The notes: generated by a model not told the origin, from the sequence alone. A stretch of DNA of 64,000 nucleotides from CAIWHR01 sp963788185 (GCA_963788185.1 CAWBGE010000017.1:186001-250000), one strand, 5' to 3'. Shown: positions 9,340 to 17,653, numbered from the stretch's first letter. Translations and numbers: made by a program.

Positions 9340-9840
9340 ATGTCCGTCGCCTCCCTCGATCTCGTCGATGCCGCGGCCACCGAGGCGGTCGGCGCAAAGC
9401 TCGCGACCGGGCTCGCGGGCGGCATGGTGATCACGCTGTCGGGCGACCTTGGCACGGGGAAGACGACGCTGGTCCGCGGCGTGTTGCGCGCGCTGGGCTG
9501 GTCCGAAGCGGTCAAAAGCCCCACCTACACGCTGGTTGAATATTATCCGTTTTCGAGCTTATACTTTTATCACTTTGATTTTTATCGTTTCGCAGATCCC
9601 GAAGAATGGGAGACAGCGGGGCTTGCCGAGTGCTTTCGCGACGATTCCGTATGCGCCATCGAATGGCCCGAAAGGGTGCCGGGCCGGCTGCCGGAGGCAG
9701 ACGTCGCGCTGACGTTTTCGTTGCCGACCGACCCGCAGGCGCCGGGACGGCGGTTGGCGATCGACGCCCGGACGATGGCGGGTGAGCGATGCCTGTCCGC
9801 GATGACCGCAACAGGAGTGCAGCCCGTCGGTTCGCGCTGA
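9340..9840 (+). CDS. tsaE: tRNA threonylcarbamoyladenosine biosynthesis ATPase TsaE
   Basis: A 166-residue protein with the Walker A motif SGDLGTGKTTLVRG near residue 34 and the conserved SPTYTLVEYY and HFDFYRF segments. TsaE works with TsaB and TsaD to add threonylcarbamoyl to A37 of ANN-decoding tRNAs. The C-terminus runs 52 bases into amiC in another frame, a common betaproteobacterial arrangement. A striking AT-rich island at about 9537-9600, using TAT and TTT codons for the YYPFSSLYFYHFDFYRF region, stands out against the GC-rich surroundings. The frame is continuous and all family motifs are present. Confidence 0.93.
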   Translation: MSVASLDLVDAAATEAVGAKLATGLAGGMVITLSGDLGTGKTTLVRGVLRALGWSEAVKSPTYTLVEYYPFSSLYFYHFDFYRFADPEEWETAGLAECFRDDSVCAIEWPERVPGRLPEADVALTFSLPTDPQAPGRRLAIDARTMAGERCLSAMTATGVQPVGSR

Positions 9841-11132
9841 CCTTTTCGCTCGAGCGACGACGCGCATTGCGCTGGATGCTGCTGCCTGCCGCGGGGGTGC
9901 TGGTCCCCGGCGACGCATGGGCCAGCGCCGCCCGCATCGCGTCGGCCCGGGTGTGGCCGGCGCAGGAGTACACGCGGGTGATTCTCGAGGGGCCCACGCC
10001 CGTCGCGCATCAGTTGCTGACGCTCAGGGACCCGCACCGGATCGTCCTCGATCTCGACGGCGTGGAGATGACGGACGAACTCGCCCGTTTGTCGTCGCGC
10101 GTGCAGCCGGGAGATCCCTACATCGCCGGCATCCGCTTCGGCAAGAAGGCGCCCGACGTCCTGCGCCTGGTCATCGATCTGCGCAGCGAAGTCGTGCCGC
10201 AGCTGTTTGCGCTGAAGCCGGTCGCCGAATTCGGGCACCGCGTCGTGCTCGACCTCTATCCGGTGAATCCCGTCGATCCGATGATGGCATTGCTGGACGA
10301 GGGGCGCGCGTCGGGCCGCGGAGCGGAGCCGCCGCCGACTGCGGGGCAGGCCAGGCAGGCCGTCGATGCCAGATCCGATGCGGACGCCAAGCCCATGCCT
10401 CGCGCCGGTTCGCGCCCAGCCCTACCGCGGCGGATCACCATCGCACTCGACCCGGGCCACGGGGGCGAGGACCCGGGTGCGATCGGGCGTCGCGGAACGC
10501 ACGAGAAGAACGTCGTGCTGGCCATCGCGCGCAAGCTCAAGGGGATGATCGACGCGGAACCGGGCATGCGTGCGATGCTGACGCGCGACGACGACTACTT
10601 CGTCCCGCTCGCCCTGCGGGTGCAGAAGGCGCGCCGCGTGAAGGCGGACCTCTTCGTCTCGATCCATGCCGACGCGTTCAGGGTGCCGACCGCGCGCGGC
10701 TCGTCGGTGTTCGCGCTGTCCGAAAACGGAGCCACCAGCGCGGCCGCACGCTGGCTCGCGCAGAAGGAAAATGCGGCCGACCTGATCGGTGGCGTCAACC
10801 TCGATGTGCGCGATCCGGTTCTGGCGCGCACGCTGCTCGACCTTTCGCAGACCGCGCAGATCAACGACAGCCTCAAGGTCGGCCGACACGTGCTGGAGGG
10901 CATCGGCCTCATCAATCCGTTGCACAAGCCGGCGGTCGAGCAGGCAGGCTTCGCCGTGCTGAAGGCGCCCGACATCCCGTCGATCCTGGTCGAGACCGCA
11001 TTCATTTCGAACCCGGACGAGGAACTGAAGCTGCGCAACGACCGGCACCAGCGCAAATTCGCCCAGTCGATGCACGACGGCATACGCCGGTACTTCGCGC
11101 AGAACCCGCCGCTGGCCCGCAACACGGGTTGA
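9789..11132 (+). CDS. amiC: N-acetylmuramoyl-L-alanine amidase AmiC
   Basis: A 447-residue periplasmic amidase that cuts the amide bond between MurNAc and the peptide to separate daughter cells. The N-terminus has a twin-arginine-like signal (ERRRALRWMLLPAAG, cleavage after DAWA). An AMIN domain spans about residues 48-150. The Amidase_3 domain occupies about residues 210-440. Zinc ligands are visible in DPGHGGEDPGA, the Glu of THEKNVVL, the His of SIHADAF, and the catalytic Glu of VETAFISN. The gene starts inside tsaE, so the two are translationally coupled. The first ATG is used; it gives a full Tat signal. Confidence 0.93.
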   Translation: MPVRDDRNRSAARRFALTFSLERRRALRWMLLPAAGVLVPGDAWASAARIASARVWPAQEYTRVILEGPTPVAHQLLTLRDPHRIVLDLDGVEMTDELARLSSRVQPGDPYIAGIRFGKKAPDVLRLVIDLRSEVVPQLFALKPVAEFGHRVVLDLYPVNPVDPMMALLDEGRASGRGAEPPPTAGQARQAVDARSDADAKPMPRAGSRPALPRRITIALDPGHGGEDPGAIGRRGTHEKNVVLAIARKLKGMIDAEPGMRAMLTRDDDYFVPLALRVQKARRVKADLFVSIHADAFRVPTARGSSVFALSENGATSAAARWLAQKENAADLIGGVNLDVRDPVLARTLLDLSQTAQINDSLKVGRHVLEGIGLINPLHKPAVEQAGFAVLKAPDIPSILVETAFISNPDEELKLRNDRHQRKFAQSMHDGIRRYFAQNPPLARNTG

Positions 11133-11186
11133 GCACGTCGGCGCGCGGCGGGCTCATTTGGTCCCGGGTCCGGTAGAATCGCGCGC

Positions 11187-11723
11187 ATGCTGCGCTTCTT
11201 CGTCCTCTTCCTGCTGTTGCAGGCGGTGCTCTTCGGTGCCGAGCTCACCCCCTGGGCCCAGGAGTACTTCGTGCTGCCGTGGACCAATGCGCTCGCGCAG
11301 ATTTCGACTGCGCTGGTGACGCTGTTCGACGCCAACGTCGTCGCCACCGGGAAGGTGATGCGCAGCACCGCCAGCGGCTTTGCCGTTTCGATCGAGGCCG
11401 GCTGCAACGGCGTCGAGGCTACGATCGTCCTGGTGGCGGCGATGCTTGCCTTCCCCGCACCGTGGAAGAACAAGCTCGTCGGCCTCGTGGCGGGAATCCT
11501 GGCCGTCCAGGGACTGAACGTCGTCCGCGTCATCAGCCTCTTCTACCTCGGACAGTGGAACTTTCATCTGTTCGAGCTCGCGCATCTGTACGTGTGGCAG
11601 GCGCTCATCATGCTCGACGTGCTCGTCGTCTGGCTGATCTGGGTGCGCACGCTGCCGCGGTCGGCGCAACCGGATCGCGATGCCGGCCCGCCGCCCTCGG
11701 CGGCAGCGGTCGTCCGAGCCTGA
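11187..11723 (+). CDS. xrtH: exosortase H (XrtH)
   Basis: A 178-residue polytopic protein of the exosortase/archaeosortase family. The three catalytic signatures are present: Cys in EAGCNGVEA near residue 72, Arg in NVVRVISLFYLG near residue 113, and His in FELAHLYVWQ near residue 129. The short length and the EAGCNGVEA variant fit the exosortase H subfamily, which processes proteins bearing an IPTL-type C-terminal sorting signal. The motif match is seen; the subfamily name is from family knowledge. No substrate with such a C-terminus is found in this window. A TAGAAT lies at 11174-11179, so the transcript may start almost at the ATG. Confidence 0.85.
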   Translation: MLRFFVLFLLLQAVLFGAELTPWAQEYFVLPWTNALAQISTALVTLFDANVVATGKVMRSTASGFAVSIEAGCNGVEATIVLVAAMLAFPAPWKNKLVGLVAGILAVQGLNVVRVISLFYLGQWNFHLFELAHLYVWQALIMLDVLVVWLIWVRTLPRSAQPDRDAGPPPSAAAVVRA

Positions 11724-11740
11724 TCCCGCGGTCGGCCGCC

Positions 11741-12316
11741 ATGCTGAAGAGTCAGATCGCCCGGTTTGTCGTCACGGTATTGGCGTGGCTACCGGTGGCG
11801 TTCGTCATCTGGTACTTCGCCGCACCGCTGCTGCTCTGGCCGGTCAAGCTGCTCGCGGAAGCCGCCGTGCACATCGGCGCGGGCGACCTCGTGCGCCTGG
11901 TGGAACAGCAAGGGTCGATCCTGACCTTCACCACGACGCTCAAGCCGGGAACGGCCACCGCGGCTGGCGGGGTCATCACGGCCGACGTCAACATGCGCCT
12001 CTATTCGTTCGGCATGCCGCTGTTCGCCGCGCTGGTGCTGGCTGCCCGCGAGCCGGGGTGGCCGCGGCGCCTGGTGTTCGGATGCCTGGCCCTGCTGCCA
12101 TTCGTTGCGTGGGGCGTGGTCGCGGACTTCCTGAAGAGCATCGCCATAACGTCGGGACCGATGGTGGCGTCGCAAACCGGTTTCGTCGCCTGGCAGCGCG
12201 AGGCGATCGCTTTCGCCTACCAGTTCGGTTCGCTGATCCTGCCCACGGTGGTGCCTGCCATCGCGTGGGTCGTTTCACACCGGCGGTTTCTGGAACGGCT
12301 GCGCCGGGAGTCCTGA
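11741..12316 (+). CDS. exosortase H-associated membrane protein
   Basis: A 191-residue membrane protein whose ATG lies 18 bases after the exosortase stop. Hydrophobic segments lie near residues 8-36, 86-98, 106-128 and 160-178. A periplasmic loop of about 50 residues (residues 37-85) contains LTFTTTLKP and ADVNMRLYSFGMPLF. Genes of this size and topology routinely accompany exosortase H, and a role with the sortase is inferred from that pairing. I recognise no catalytic motif. The protein ends 35 bases before the convergent PilZ-like gene. Confidence 0.7.
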   Translation: MLKSQIARFVVTVLAWLPVAFVIWYFAAPLLLWPVKLLAEAAVHIGAGDLVRLVEQQGSILTFTTTLKPGTATAAGGVITADVNMRLYSFGMPLFAALVLAAREPGWPRRLVFGCLALLPFVAWGVVADFLKSIAITSGPMVASQTGFVAWQREAIAFAYQFGSLILPTVVPAIAWVVSHRRFLERLRRES

Positions 12317-12351
12317 ACCCGCGAGCTGCCCGGTGGACCCGTCGAAGGCTG

Positions 12352-14052
12352 TCATTGCGCGGCGGGCGGGTGTGCCGAACGCGCGGTGCCGAGTTCCACC
12401 GGTTCGATCGCCGTCCAGATCCACTCCGATCCCTGTTCGAGCAGGCTGCCGAAACGGATCGGGCAGGAGGTATTCGGGGTTTGCAGTCGGAACCGGTGCG
12501 ACGGCTGATAGTCGACCGCCGGTACGATCAGCGATTGCACGGAAGCGTCGCTGCCCCGCTTGCGGAGCAGGAGAAACAGCGCATTGAATGTGCGATCGCC
12601 GGCTTCGGCGGCTTCGCCGTCGACCGAATAGCCGGCGTCGGTCACCTTGCGCGGTTCGGCGAGCGTGACGACGATCAGCGTGTTGGCGATGATCTGCAAC
12701 CCGATCTCGGCACGTTCCGCCGTGAGACGGCGCATCCGGCGCACGACGCCAAGCGCCCACGTCGACTGGCCCACCGCCCGCAACGCGGTCAGCATCCCCA
12801 GCGTGATGGTCGTGGCCACGTCCATGGGCGCCACCAACCTGAACCCCGAGTGGCTCATGTCCTTGACTGCCCAGCGGCCTCCGGGGGCAGCATACGACTC
12901 CAGCCGGTGGCGCACGAGTTCGCGCCGTCGGTCGGCTTCGTTGCGCATGTGCCCGAAAACCGCGAGCTCCATCGTGGCGCCGTAGTTGTGACCGGGCTCG
13001 AATTGCGGAATCGGCGTGCGCTCTTCGTCGCGCAGGAAGCCGGCGATGTTGCCGAAGCCGATGATGGCATCGACCTCGCCGGTGGCGGGCGTGCGTTCTC
13101 CGCGGCGCGCAAACGGCCGAAAATCGGGGTCGACTTGCGCCGCCAGCTTGGCATACAGGTCGTGCTGCTCGGTCCGGCGCCCGGTCTTGTCCGAGAGCGG
13201 ATCGAGGCGAACTTTCTGCTCGAGCCCGGCGAGGTTCTCGCGCAGCAGCACGTGCAGCGGACGCGTGTCGAGGAAGAGCACACGCCCCTCCAGCGGGGCA
13301 GGCCCGCGTCGGCGCAGTCCGGCGCGGCTCGCGAGGTCGACGTAGAACGCCGGCACCGGCGGGGCCTCGATGGCCAGGCGCAGCGGTTCGCACCATTCGT
13401 CGAGTTGATCGGCGATGGCGGCGATCTGCCTGGGTGCGAGATTGCCGGTATTGAGCAGTTGCAGGACGAGAACGACCAGGTACTGCCGCTCGATCGTCGT
13501 CGTGTCCGTGCCTCCATCGAGCTTCAGCGGGCGCCGCTCGATCTGGCGGGAGCAGGCAAAGGCAAAGATGTCGTGCAACTCCATCCATTTGGCAGGAATC
13601 CACGGCTCGTACCGGAACAGGCGTACTTTGGCGTCAAGGCCGAGATGCCGGATCTGGCGCGCTACGGTTTCCGGCAGCAGTGCCTGCCACTTGGCGCTTT
13701 GTCCCCGCTCGGCGATCTCGCGCGCGTAGGCGCCGTAGCAAACGAGAAAGCTCTGCGTCAGATCGAACAGCGCCTGCCACAGCTGGTTTTCGATCTTGCT
13801 CGACCGGGCGGAATGTTCGATGTACTGGGAAATGAGATTGCGGCACAGCGAACGCGTGTGCGCATCCAGGTGGAAGATGGCTTCGAGACGCTGCGGCGAG
13901 CGCTCGGCATTGCGGTCCGCTGCCCGACCGAGCTCCGCGACCACTTCGGCGTGGAGCGCGAGCAGATCCCCTGCCGGGAACGAGGCGAGCCAGCGGTCGG
14001 CGGTCCGCGCGTCGGCCAGCGGATCCTTGGAAGATTTGCCGAATCCGAACAC
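12352..14052 (-). CDS. large cytosolic protein with C-terminal PilZ-like segment
   Basis: A 566-residue protein. GTG 14052 is chosen because the product then begins MFGFGKSSKDPLADARTADRW, with GGGAG about 12 bases upstream; TTG 14064 adds four residues. The first 270 residues are mostly helical and contain HTRSLCRNLISQYIEHSARSS-like conserved stretches. Residues about 390-520 contain GRWAVKDMSHSGFRLVAP, which resembles the W-x-x-x-D-x-S-x-G-G core of PilZ domains that bind cyclic di-GMP, but the RxxxR motif is not obvious. The gene is divergent from a MerR-type regulator across 296 bases. I do not know its function; a signalling role is inference. Confidence 0.65.
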   Translation of the reverse strand: MFGFGKSSKDPLADARTADRWLASFPAGDLLALHAEVVAELGRAADRNAERSPQRLEAIFHLDAHTRSLCRNLISQYIEHSARSSKIENQLWQALFDLTQSFLVCYGAYAREIAERGQSAKWQALLPETVARQIRHLGLDAKVRLFRYEPWIPAKWMELHDIFAFACSRQIERRPLKLDGGTDTTTIERQYLVVLVLQLLNTGNLAPRQIAAIADQLDEWCEPLRLAIEAPPVPAFYVDLASRAGLRRRGPAPLEGRVLFLDTRPLHVLLRENLAGLEQKVRLDPLSDKTGRRTEQHDLYAKLAAQVDPDFRPFARRGERTPATGEVDAIIGFGNIAGFLRDEERTPIPQFEPGHNYGATMELAVFGHMRNEADRRRELVRHRLESYAAPGGRWAVKDMSHSGFRLVAPMDVATTITLGMLTALRAVGQSTWALGVVRRMRRLTAERAEIGLQIIANTLIVVTLAEPRKVTDAGYSVDGEAAEAGDRTFNALFLLLRKRGSDASVQSLIVPAVDYQPSHRFRLQTPNTSCPIRFGSLLEQGSEWIWTAIEPVELGTARSAHPPAAQ

Positions 14053-14183
14053 GGTCCGTTTCAACTCCCGCGGTTGGTGGGGGTGGGCAATACCCAACTG
14101 AGCGGAATGTCGCCCGGTTCGGGTCCGATGATGGCGTAAAGCGCAGAGTCGGGCAATAGGTTGCACGCGGATTGGCACACATC

Positions 14184-14208
14184 GTGCGTGGTACGCACCG
14201 TGCTGCAC
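14184..14208. promoter_or_regulatory. paired inverted repeats in divergent promoter region
   Basis: GTGCGT-GGT-ACGCAC (14184-14198) is a perfect 6-bp inverted repeat. Next to it GTGC-T-GCAC (14200-14208) matches the core of the palindrome at 14294-14306. The shared GTGC-N-GCAC core suggests binding of one dimeric regulator, plausibly the adjacent MerR-type protein. The region otherwise shows no gene between 14053 and 14348. Confidence 0.45.
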
Positions 14209-14288
14209 AGATTGCGACGATGGAATCGCCGCTTCGGGGCAGCCGGTGCGCTCCATGCGGTCCGACAATGACGCTGCGGGGCATTCGC

Positions 14289-14306
14289 TATAATTGTGCA
14301 GCACAA
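14289..14306 (+). promoter_or_regulatory. -10 box overlapped by a TTGTGC-A-GCACAA palindrome
   Basis: A consensus TATAAT lies at 14289-14294, 54 bases before the regulator ATG. No good -35 is seen at the right distance, as expected for an activator-dependent promoter. The palindrome TTGTGC-A-GCACAA (14294-14306) overlaps the transcription start region, so binding there would be expected to repress. Autoregulation is inference. Confidence 0.5.
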
Positions 14307-14348
14307 CTTGCGGCGCAGAGGTCGCGAGGAAGAAAGGGAACGGTCATC

Positions 14349-15371
14349 ATGGGCATCCTGATCAATGCGCCCACCCGCCGGCAGGACGCGGTCGTCGGAC
14401 TCGCCGCCACGCCGGAGGCGCCGCTCGACACGCGCGGTGTCCTGCACATACGCGAGGTTGTCCGGACCACGGGCTTGCGGCGCGAGCAGCTGTACATGTG
14501 GCAGCGCCGCTACGGGTTTCCGTCGCCGTTGCGCGACGGCTTCGGCGATCGCGTCTACCCGCCGGATCAGGTCGCGCGCCTGAAGCTGATCAAGCAACTG
14601 CTGTCCGAAGGTTGGCGTGCCGGCGCGGTCGTGCCGCTGGCGGAATCCGCATTGCAGTCGATGCTGGGCCTTGCCATCGAAGATCCCGCGCCGCTTCCCG
14701 ACGAAATCGAGTCCGCGGTGCGGCTCCTGTTGCTGCATCGCGTCGGCGAACTTCAGAACCACCTGTCGAAGCTGCTGGTCGGCCAGGGGTTGCGCAAGTT
14801 CCTCGAAACGACGCTGATTCCGCTCAACGAGGCGGTGCACGAGCACGTCGTGCGCGGCGAAATGCAGAACTTCCAGGAATTGCGGTTCGCCGATCTTGCA
14901 CAGCGCCTGCTGCGCGACGTCACCCGGCTCGTCCGCCCGACGCGCGACGCGCGCCAGATCCTGCTGGCAACACCCCCCAACGATCCCAATCAGCTCGGGC
15001 TTGCCATACTGGAACTGCTGCTGTTCACCGAGGGCGTCAATTGCCTGACCCTGGGTGCCGGCGTGCCGCCGCAGGAGATCGCCGGTGCGGCGGAAGCCTA
15101 CAAGGTCGGTCTGGTCGTGCTGCTGTTCGATCGCGGCATCTCGGGCAAGATCGCCGGTCAGGAGATCCGCTCGCTGCGCGCCGAATTGCCGGAAAAACTG
15201 CCGCTGATCGTCAGCGGTCGCGCGGTCAACCTGTTGGCCAAGCCGATCGCCGACGTTCGCACCGCGGCGGACTTCAGTTCGATCATGTCGACGATGCGCG
15301 AGTTCGGGGTTGTCGCGTCGACCACCGTGCAGTTGCTGGGCTTCTTGCCGGAATCGAACGTGCGGGCGTAA
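14349..15371 (+). CDS. MerR-family regulator with cobalamin-binding-like C-terminus
   Basis: A 340-residue protein. ATG 14349 is preceded by AGGAAGAAAGG. Residues 25-95 form a MerR-type DNA-binding domain (HIREVVRTTGLRREQLYMWQRRYGFPSP, read as HIREVVRTTG then RREQLYMWQRRYG). Residues 115-330 resemble the helical plus Rossmann-like cobalamin module of CarH/LitR light-sensing regulators. The cobalamin His of the usual DxHxxG motif is absent: the equivalent position reads PNDPNQLG. The upper WxxxEH axial-cap motif is also not seen. The protein may therefore work without B12 or bind another ligand. It is divergent from the PilZ-like gene, and palindromes with a GTGC-N-GCAC core lie in its promoter. 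Confidence 0.75.
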   Translation: MGILINAPTRRQDAVVGLAATPEAPLDTRGVLHIREVVRTTGLRREQLYMWQRRYGFPSPLRDGFGDRVYPPDQVARLKLIKQLLSEGWRAGAVVPLAESALQSMLGLAIEDPAPLPDEIESAVRLLLLHRVGELQNHLSKLLVGQGLRKFLETTLIPLNEAVHEHVVRGEMQNFQELRFADLAQRLLRDVTRLVRPTRDARQILLATPPNDPNQLGLAILELLLFTEGVNCLTLGAGVPPQEIAGAAEAYKVGLVVLLFDRGISGKIAGQEIRSLRAELPEKLPLIVSGRAVNLLAKPIADVRTAADFSSIMSTMREFGVVASTTVQLLGFLPESNVRA

Positions 15372-15381
15372 GCTCGCCGGG

Positions 15382-15567
15382 ATGGGAATCCCCGCACCGC
15401 TTTCCGACACCTCCTGCGCCTTGCTGCGGCCCGGCGGTTCGCCGTGGACGCGCGTCGCCCTCCGGGTTCTCGCCTTCGCCGTCGCCGCGTTGCTGACGTA
15501 CGCGGTGTGGCGCGGATACCAGAACCCCGATCTGCTCCTCGATCTGGCCAGTTTTCGGCTCTGCTAG
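15382..15567 (+). CDS. small single-pass membrane protein
   Basis: A 61-residue reading frame starting at ATG 15382, eleven bases after the regulator stop. Residues 24-47 (TRVALRVLAFAVAALLTYAV) make one membrane helix, followed by WRGYQNPDLLLDLASF and a C-terminal Cys. Composition and codon positions are consistent with coding, and the YQNPDLLLDL ending looks conserved rather than random. A weak CCGGG lies upstream. No function can be assigned. It could be a shadow, but its position directly after a plus-strand gene and before a convergent one fits a real small gene. Confidence 0.5.
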   Translation: MGIPAPLSDTSCALLRPGGSPWTRVALRVLAFAVAALLTYAVWRGYQNPDLLLDLASFRLC

Positions 15568-15593
15568 CCCTGGCGGTGCGCAGGTAAGGCGGG

Positions 15594-15971
15594 TCACCCC
15601 TCGTCGAGGAAATCCGCCAGCTTTCGGCGATCGCGTTTTGTCGGCCGGCCGGGGAGCGGCGGTGTCGCGCTCGCCGCCTCGCGTCGGCGCAGCGACTCCT
15701 CGCTGCGGGCCGCGAGACTGGCCGCCGTTTCCCGATACAGCGCTGCGGCATCGGTCGCCGATCCCCGGCGGTCGGAAATACCGGTAACCACGACTGTCCA
15801 CACCATCCCCGCCTTGCGCACGCCGACCGTGTCGCCGCTGCGCACCGCGTGCGCCGCCTTGACGCGCTGTTCGTTGAGCCGCGCCTGCCCGTTGTCGATC
15901 GCCTCGGCGGCCAGCGCACGCGTCTTGTAGAAGCGGGCAGCCCAGAGCCATTTGTCGAAACGCGCGCGCAT
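15594..15971 (-). CDS. hslR: RNA-binding S4 domain protein, Hsp15-like
   Basis: A 125-residue protein starting at ATG 15971. Residues 3-65 are the S4 RNA-binding domain (RFDKWLWAARFYKTRALAAE, then INGQ-like DNGQARLNEQRVK and SGDTVGVRK). A basic tail with RRREAA and RPTKRDRRKL follows, as in Hsp15. Hsp15 binds stalled 50S subunits carrying peptidyl-tRNA and helps recycle them after heat shock. The neighbouring Hsp33 and proteasome-homologue genes on the same strand give a heat and proteostasis context. The start is set at the Met directly before the conserved RxRxDKWLW segment. Confidence 0.9.
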   Translation of the reverse strand: MRARFDKWLWAARFYKTRALAAEAIDNGQARLNEQRVKAAHAVRSGDTVGVRKAGMVWTVVVTGISDRRGSATDAAALYRETAASLAARSEESLRRREAASATPPLPGRPTKRDRRKLADFLDEG

Positions 15972-16074
15972 TGCGGAATCGTTGCGCGCGTCCAGCGCCG
16001 GATCATGGCCGGCAAAGCGGGCGGGAACGAGGGGCATCATGGGCGCGACTGTGCCACACCGCAGCAGTGCCGGG

Positions 16075-16998
16075 TCAATGCCGCGTCGGAGCCGTATCGC
16101 CGCCGATGCCCGCGCCGTCTTCGCCGAACACCGCTCGTGCCTCGTCGGCGTCGAAAGCGTACCGGCGATTGCAGAACTCGCAGTGGACGCCGACGGATCC
16201 CTGCTCGTCGAGAATGCTCTCCACTTCGGCCCGGCCGATGACGCGCAGCGCACCGGCCACGCGCTCGATGGAGCAGCGACACGCAAAGCGGGCAGGTTGC
16301 GGCGAAAAGAGCCGCAGGTCGTCTTCGGGAAAGAGACCTGACAACAGCGGAGCGACCGCGGAGGCCGCCAGAAGATCCGCCGGCGCGATGCCGTCGACGC
16401 GCATCGCGGCGGCCTGCCACGCCTTTGCGTCGAATCGCGCTGCGTCCGGCAGGCGCTGCAGCAGGAGGCCGCGAGCACGTCCGTCGTCCGCGGCAAGCAG
16501 GATCCGGCTCGCGATCTGCTCGGAGGTCGAAAGGTAGTGCTCGATCAGTTCGGCGATCGAAAGCGCTTCCAGAGCGACGATGCCCTGATAGATCGGGCCG
16601 CCATCCCCGGGGTCGAGGGTGATTGCGAGCCGGCTGCGTTCCGGGCCCCCCGCGAGTTCCGCCAGCGACGCCTGCGCCGGCATCGAAGTCGCGGCCTGCG
16701 ACCACTGCGCGGTCGCGCGCAGCGCGAGATCAGCGGTGCACTCGACGACCAGGAGACGAACCGCGCCCTCGCCCTGCAGCTGGACGGTCAGCGTGCCGCT
16801 GAACTTGAGTGTCGAGGCGAGCAGCGCGGCGGCCGCGAGCAGCTCCGCCAGCACCCGCCGCAGCGCCGGCGGATACGGATGGCAAGCGAGGATCTCGCTG
16901 CAGCTGTCGTCCAGGCTCACCAGCGCACCGCGGATCGCAGCGTGCTCGAAGACAAAGCGCGACAGGCTGTCGGCGACGGGCGGCGCGATGGCGCTCAC
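16075..16998 (-). CDS. hslO: redox-regulated chaperone Hsp33
   Basis: A 307-residue protein. The GTG start at 16998 overlaps the upstream stop codon in the sequence GTGA. The N-terminal holdase domain contains RGALVSLDDS and LKFSGTLTVQLQGEG. The C-terminal redox switch has the four zinc cysteines as CRC near residue 245 and CEFC near residue 278. Oxidation of these releases zinc and turns on chaperone activity during oxidative or heat stress. The gene is fused by overlap to a proteasome-like peptidase, which suggests that they are translated together. Confidence 0.92.
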   Translation of the reverse strand: MSAIAPPVADSLSRFVFEHAAIRGALVSLDDSCSEILACHPYPPALRRVLAELLAAAALLASTLKFSGTLTVQLQGEGAVRLLVVECTADLALRATAQWSQAATSMPAQASLAELAGGPERSRLAITLDPGDGGPIYQGIVALEALSIAELIEHYLSTSEQIASRILLAADDGRARGLLLQRLPDAARFDAKAWQAAAMRVDGIAPADLLAASAVAPLLSGLFPEDDLRLFSPQPARFACRCSIERVAGALRVIGRAEVESILDEQGSVGVHCEFCNRRYAFDADEARAVFGEDGAGIGGDTAPTRH

Positions 16999-17582
16999 GC
17001 GGATCCGGCCGCGCTGCCCGCAATCGCGATCGTGTACAGCGTCATCGGCAATGCGGAATTCTTGTCGAAGGTCGCGCCGGCGTCGATGCCCGCCCTGGCG
17101 ATCGCGGCTGAGGTCCTGAGCCTTGAATATTGCGTGTACATGGCACCCAGCGCGAATTCCCGTCCCGAACCCACGGCCCAGAACTGCGTGTACTCGAACA
17201 CTTCGCGCATCGAGTAGACGCCGAAGATGCCATGAGGATTGGCGACCAGCGCGGTGATCTGCGTCGACTCGTAAGGGTCGTCGTCCTCCTCCTTCGGGTT
17301 GAGAAAGTGCTGCTCCTTGAGGATCGGATGCAGCTTGCGGAAAGTCTCGAAAATGGCGGCCTTGTTCGAGAAGTCGAGGTCCTCGTGCTTGGCGAGAAGA
17401 CTCTCGAAGACGAGCTGGTGCGCCGCACTGCCGCACAAGCCGATGCAGGTGTCGCGATAGCGGACGATCTTGTCCGGAGTGCGGTCGAATTGGGCCGACA
17501 GCCGGGTGTCGCCGAAGGTCGTGAGCGAATCGGCGGCGATGGTGATTTCGTCGTTCTTGCGAACGGCAACGAGCGTGGTCAT
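16995..17582 (-). CDS. beta-proteobacterial proteasome homologue (Ntn hydrolase)
   Basis: A 195-residue protein related to HslV and 20S beta subunits. ATG 17582 is chosen because it puts Thr directly after Met, giving the free N-terminal Thr nucleophile (TTLVAVRKND). Asp17 of mature numbering lies in TIAADSLTTFG, and a Lys near position 37 in TPDKIVRY aligns with the catalytic Lys. It differs clearly from HslV (longer insert before Lys, no QVTLG-like motif) and fits the beta-proteobacteria proteasome homologue (BPH) class, known to form double-ring particles. No hslU ATPase gene is adjacent; the partner gene here is Hsp33. GGAAG lies 8 bases upstream of the start. Confidence 0.75.
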   Translation of the reverse strand: MTTLVAVRKNDEITIAADSLTTFGDTRLSAQFDRTPDKIVRYRDTCIGLCGSAAHQLVFESLLAKHEDLDFSNKAAIFETFRKLHPILKEQHFLNPKEEDDDPYESTQITALVANPHGIFGVYSMREVFEYTQFWAVGSGREFALGAMYTQYSRLRTSAAIARAGIDAGATFDKNSALPMTLYTIAIAGSAAGSA

Positions 17583-17653
17583 CGGGGGGTTCTTCCGGGT
17601 GCGGCGAATGCCGCGCAACGTGCAGGCGGCGGCATCGCGGGATCAACTGACGA

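Noticed and set aside
14061..15410. Minus-strand frame opposite the MerR-type regulator
   Set aside because: No start with a ribosome site and no domain; the regulator frame is well supported.
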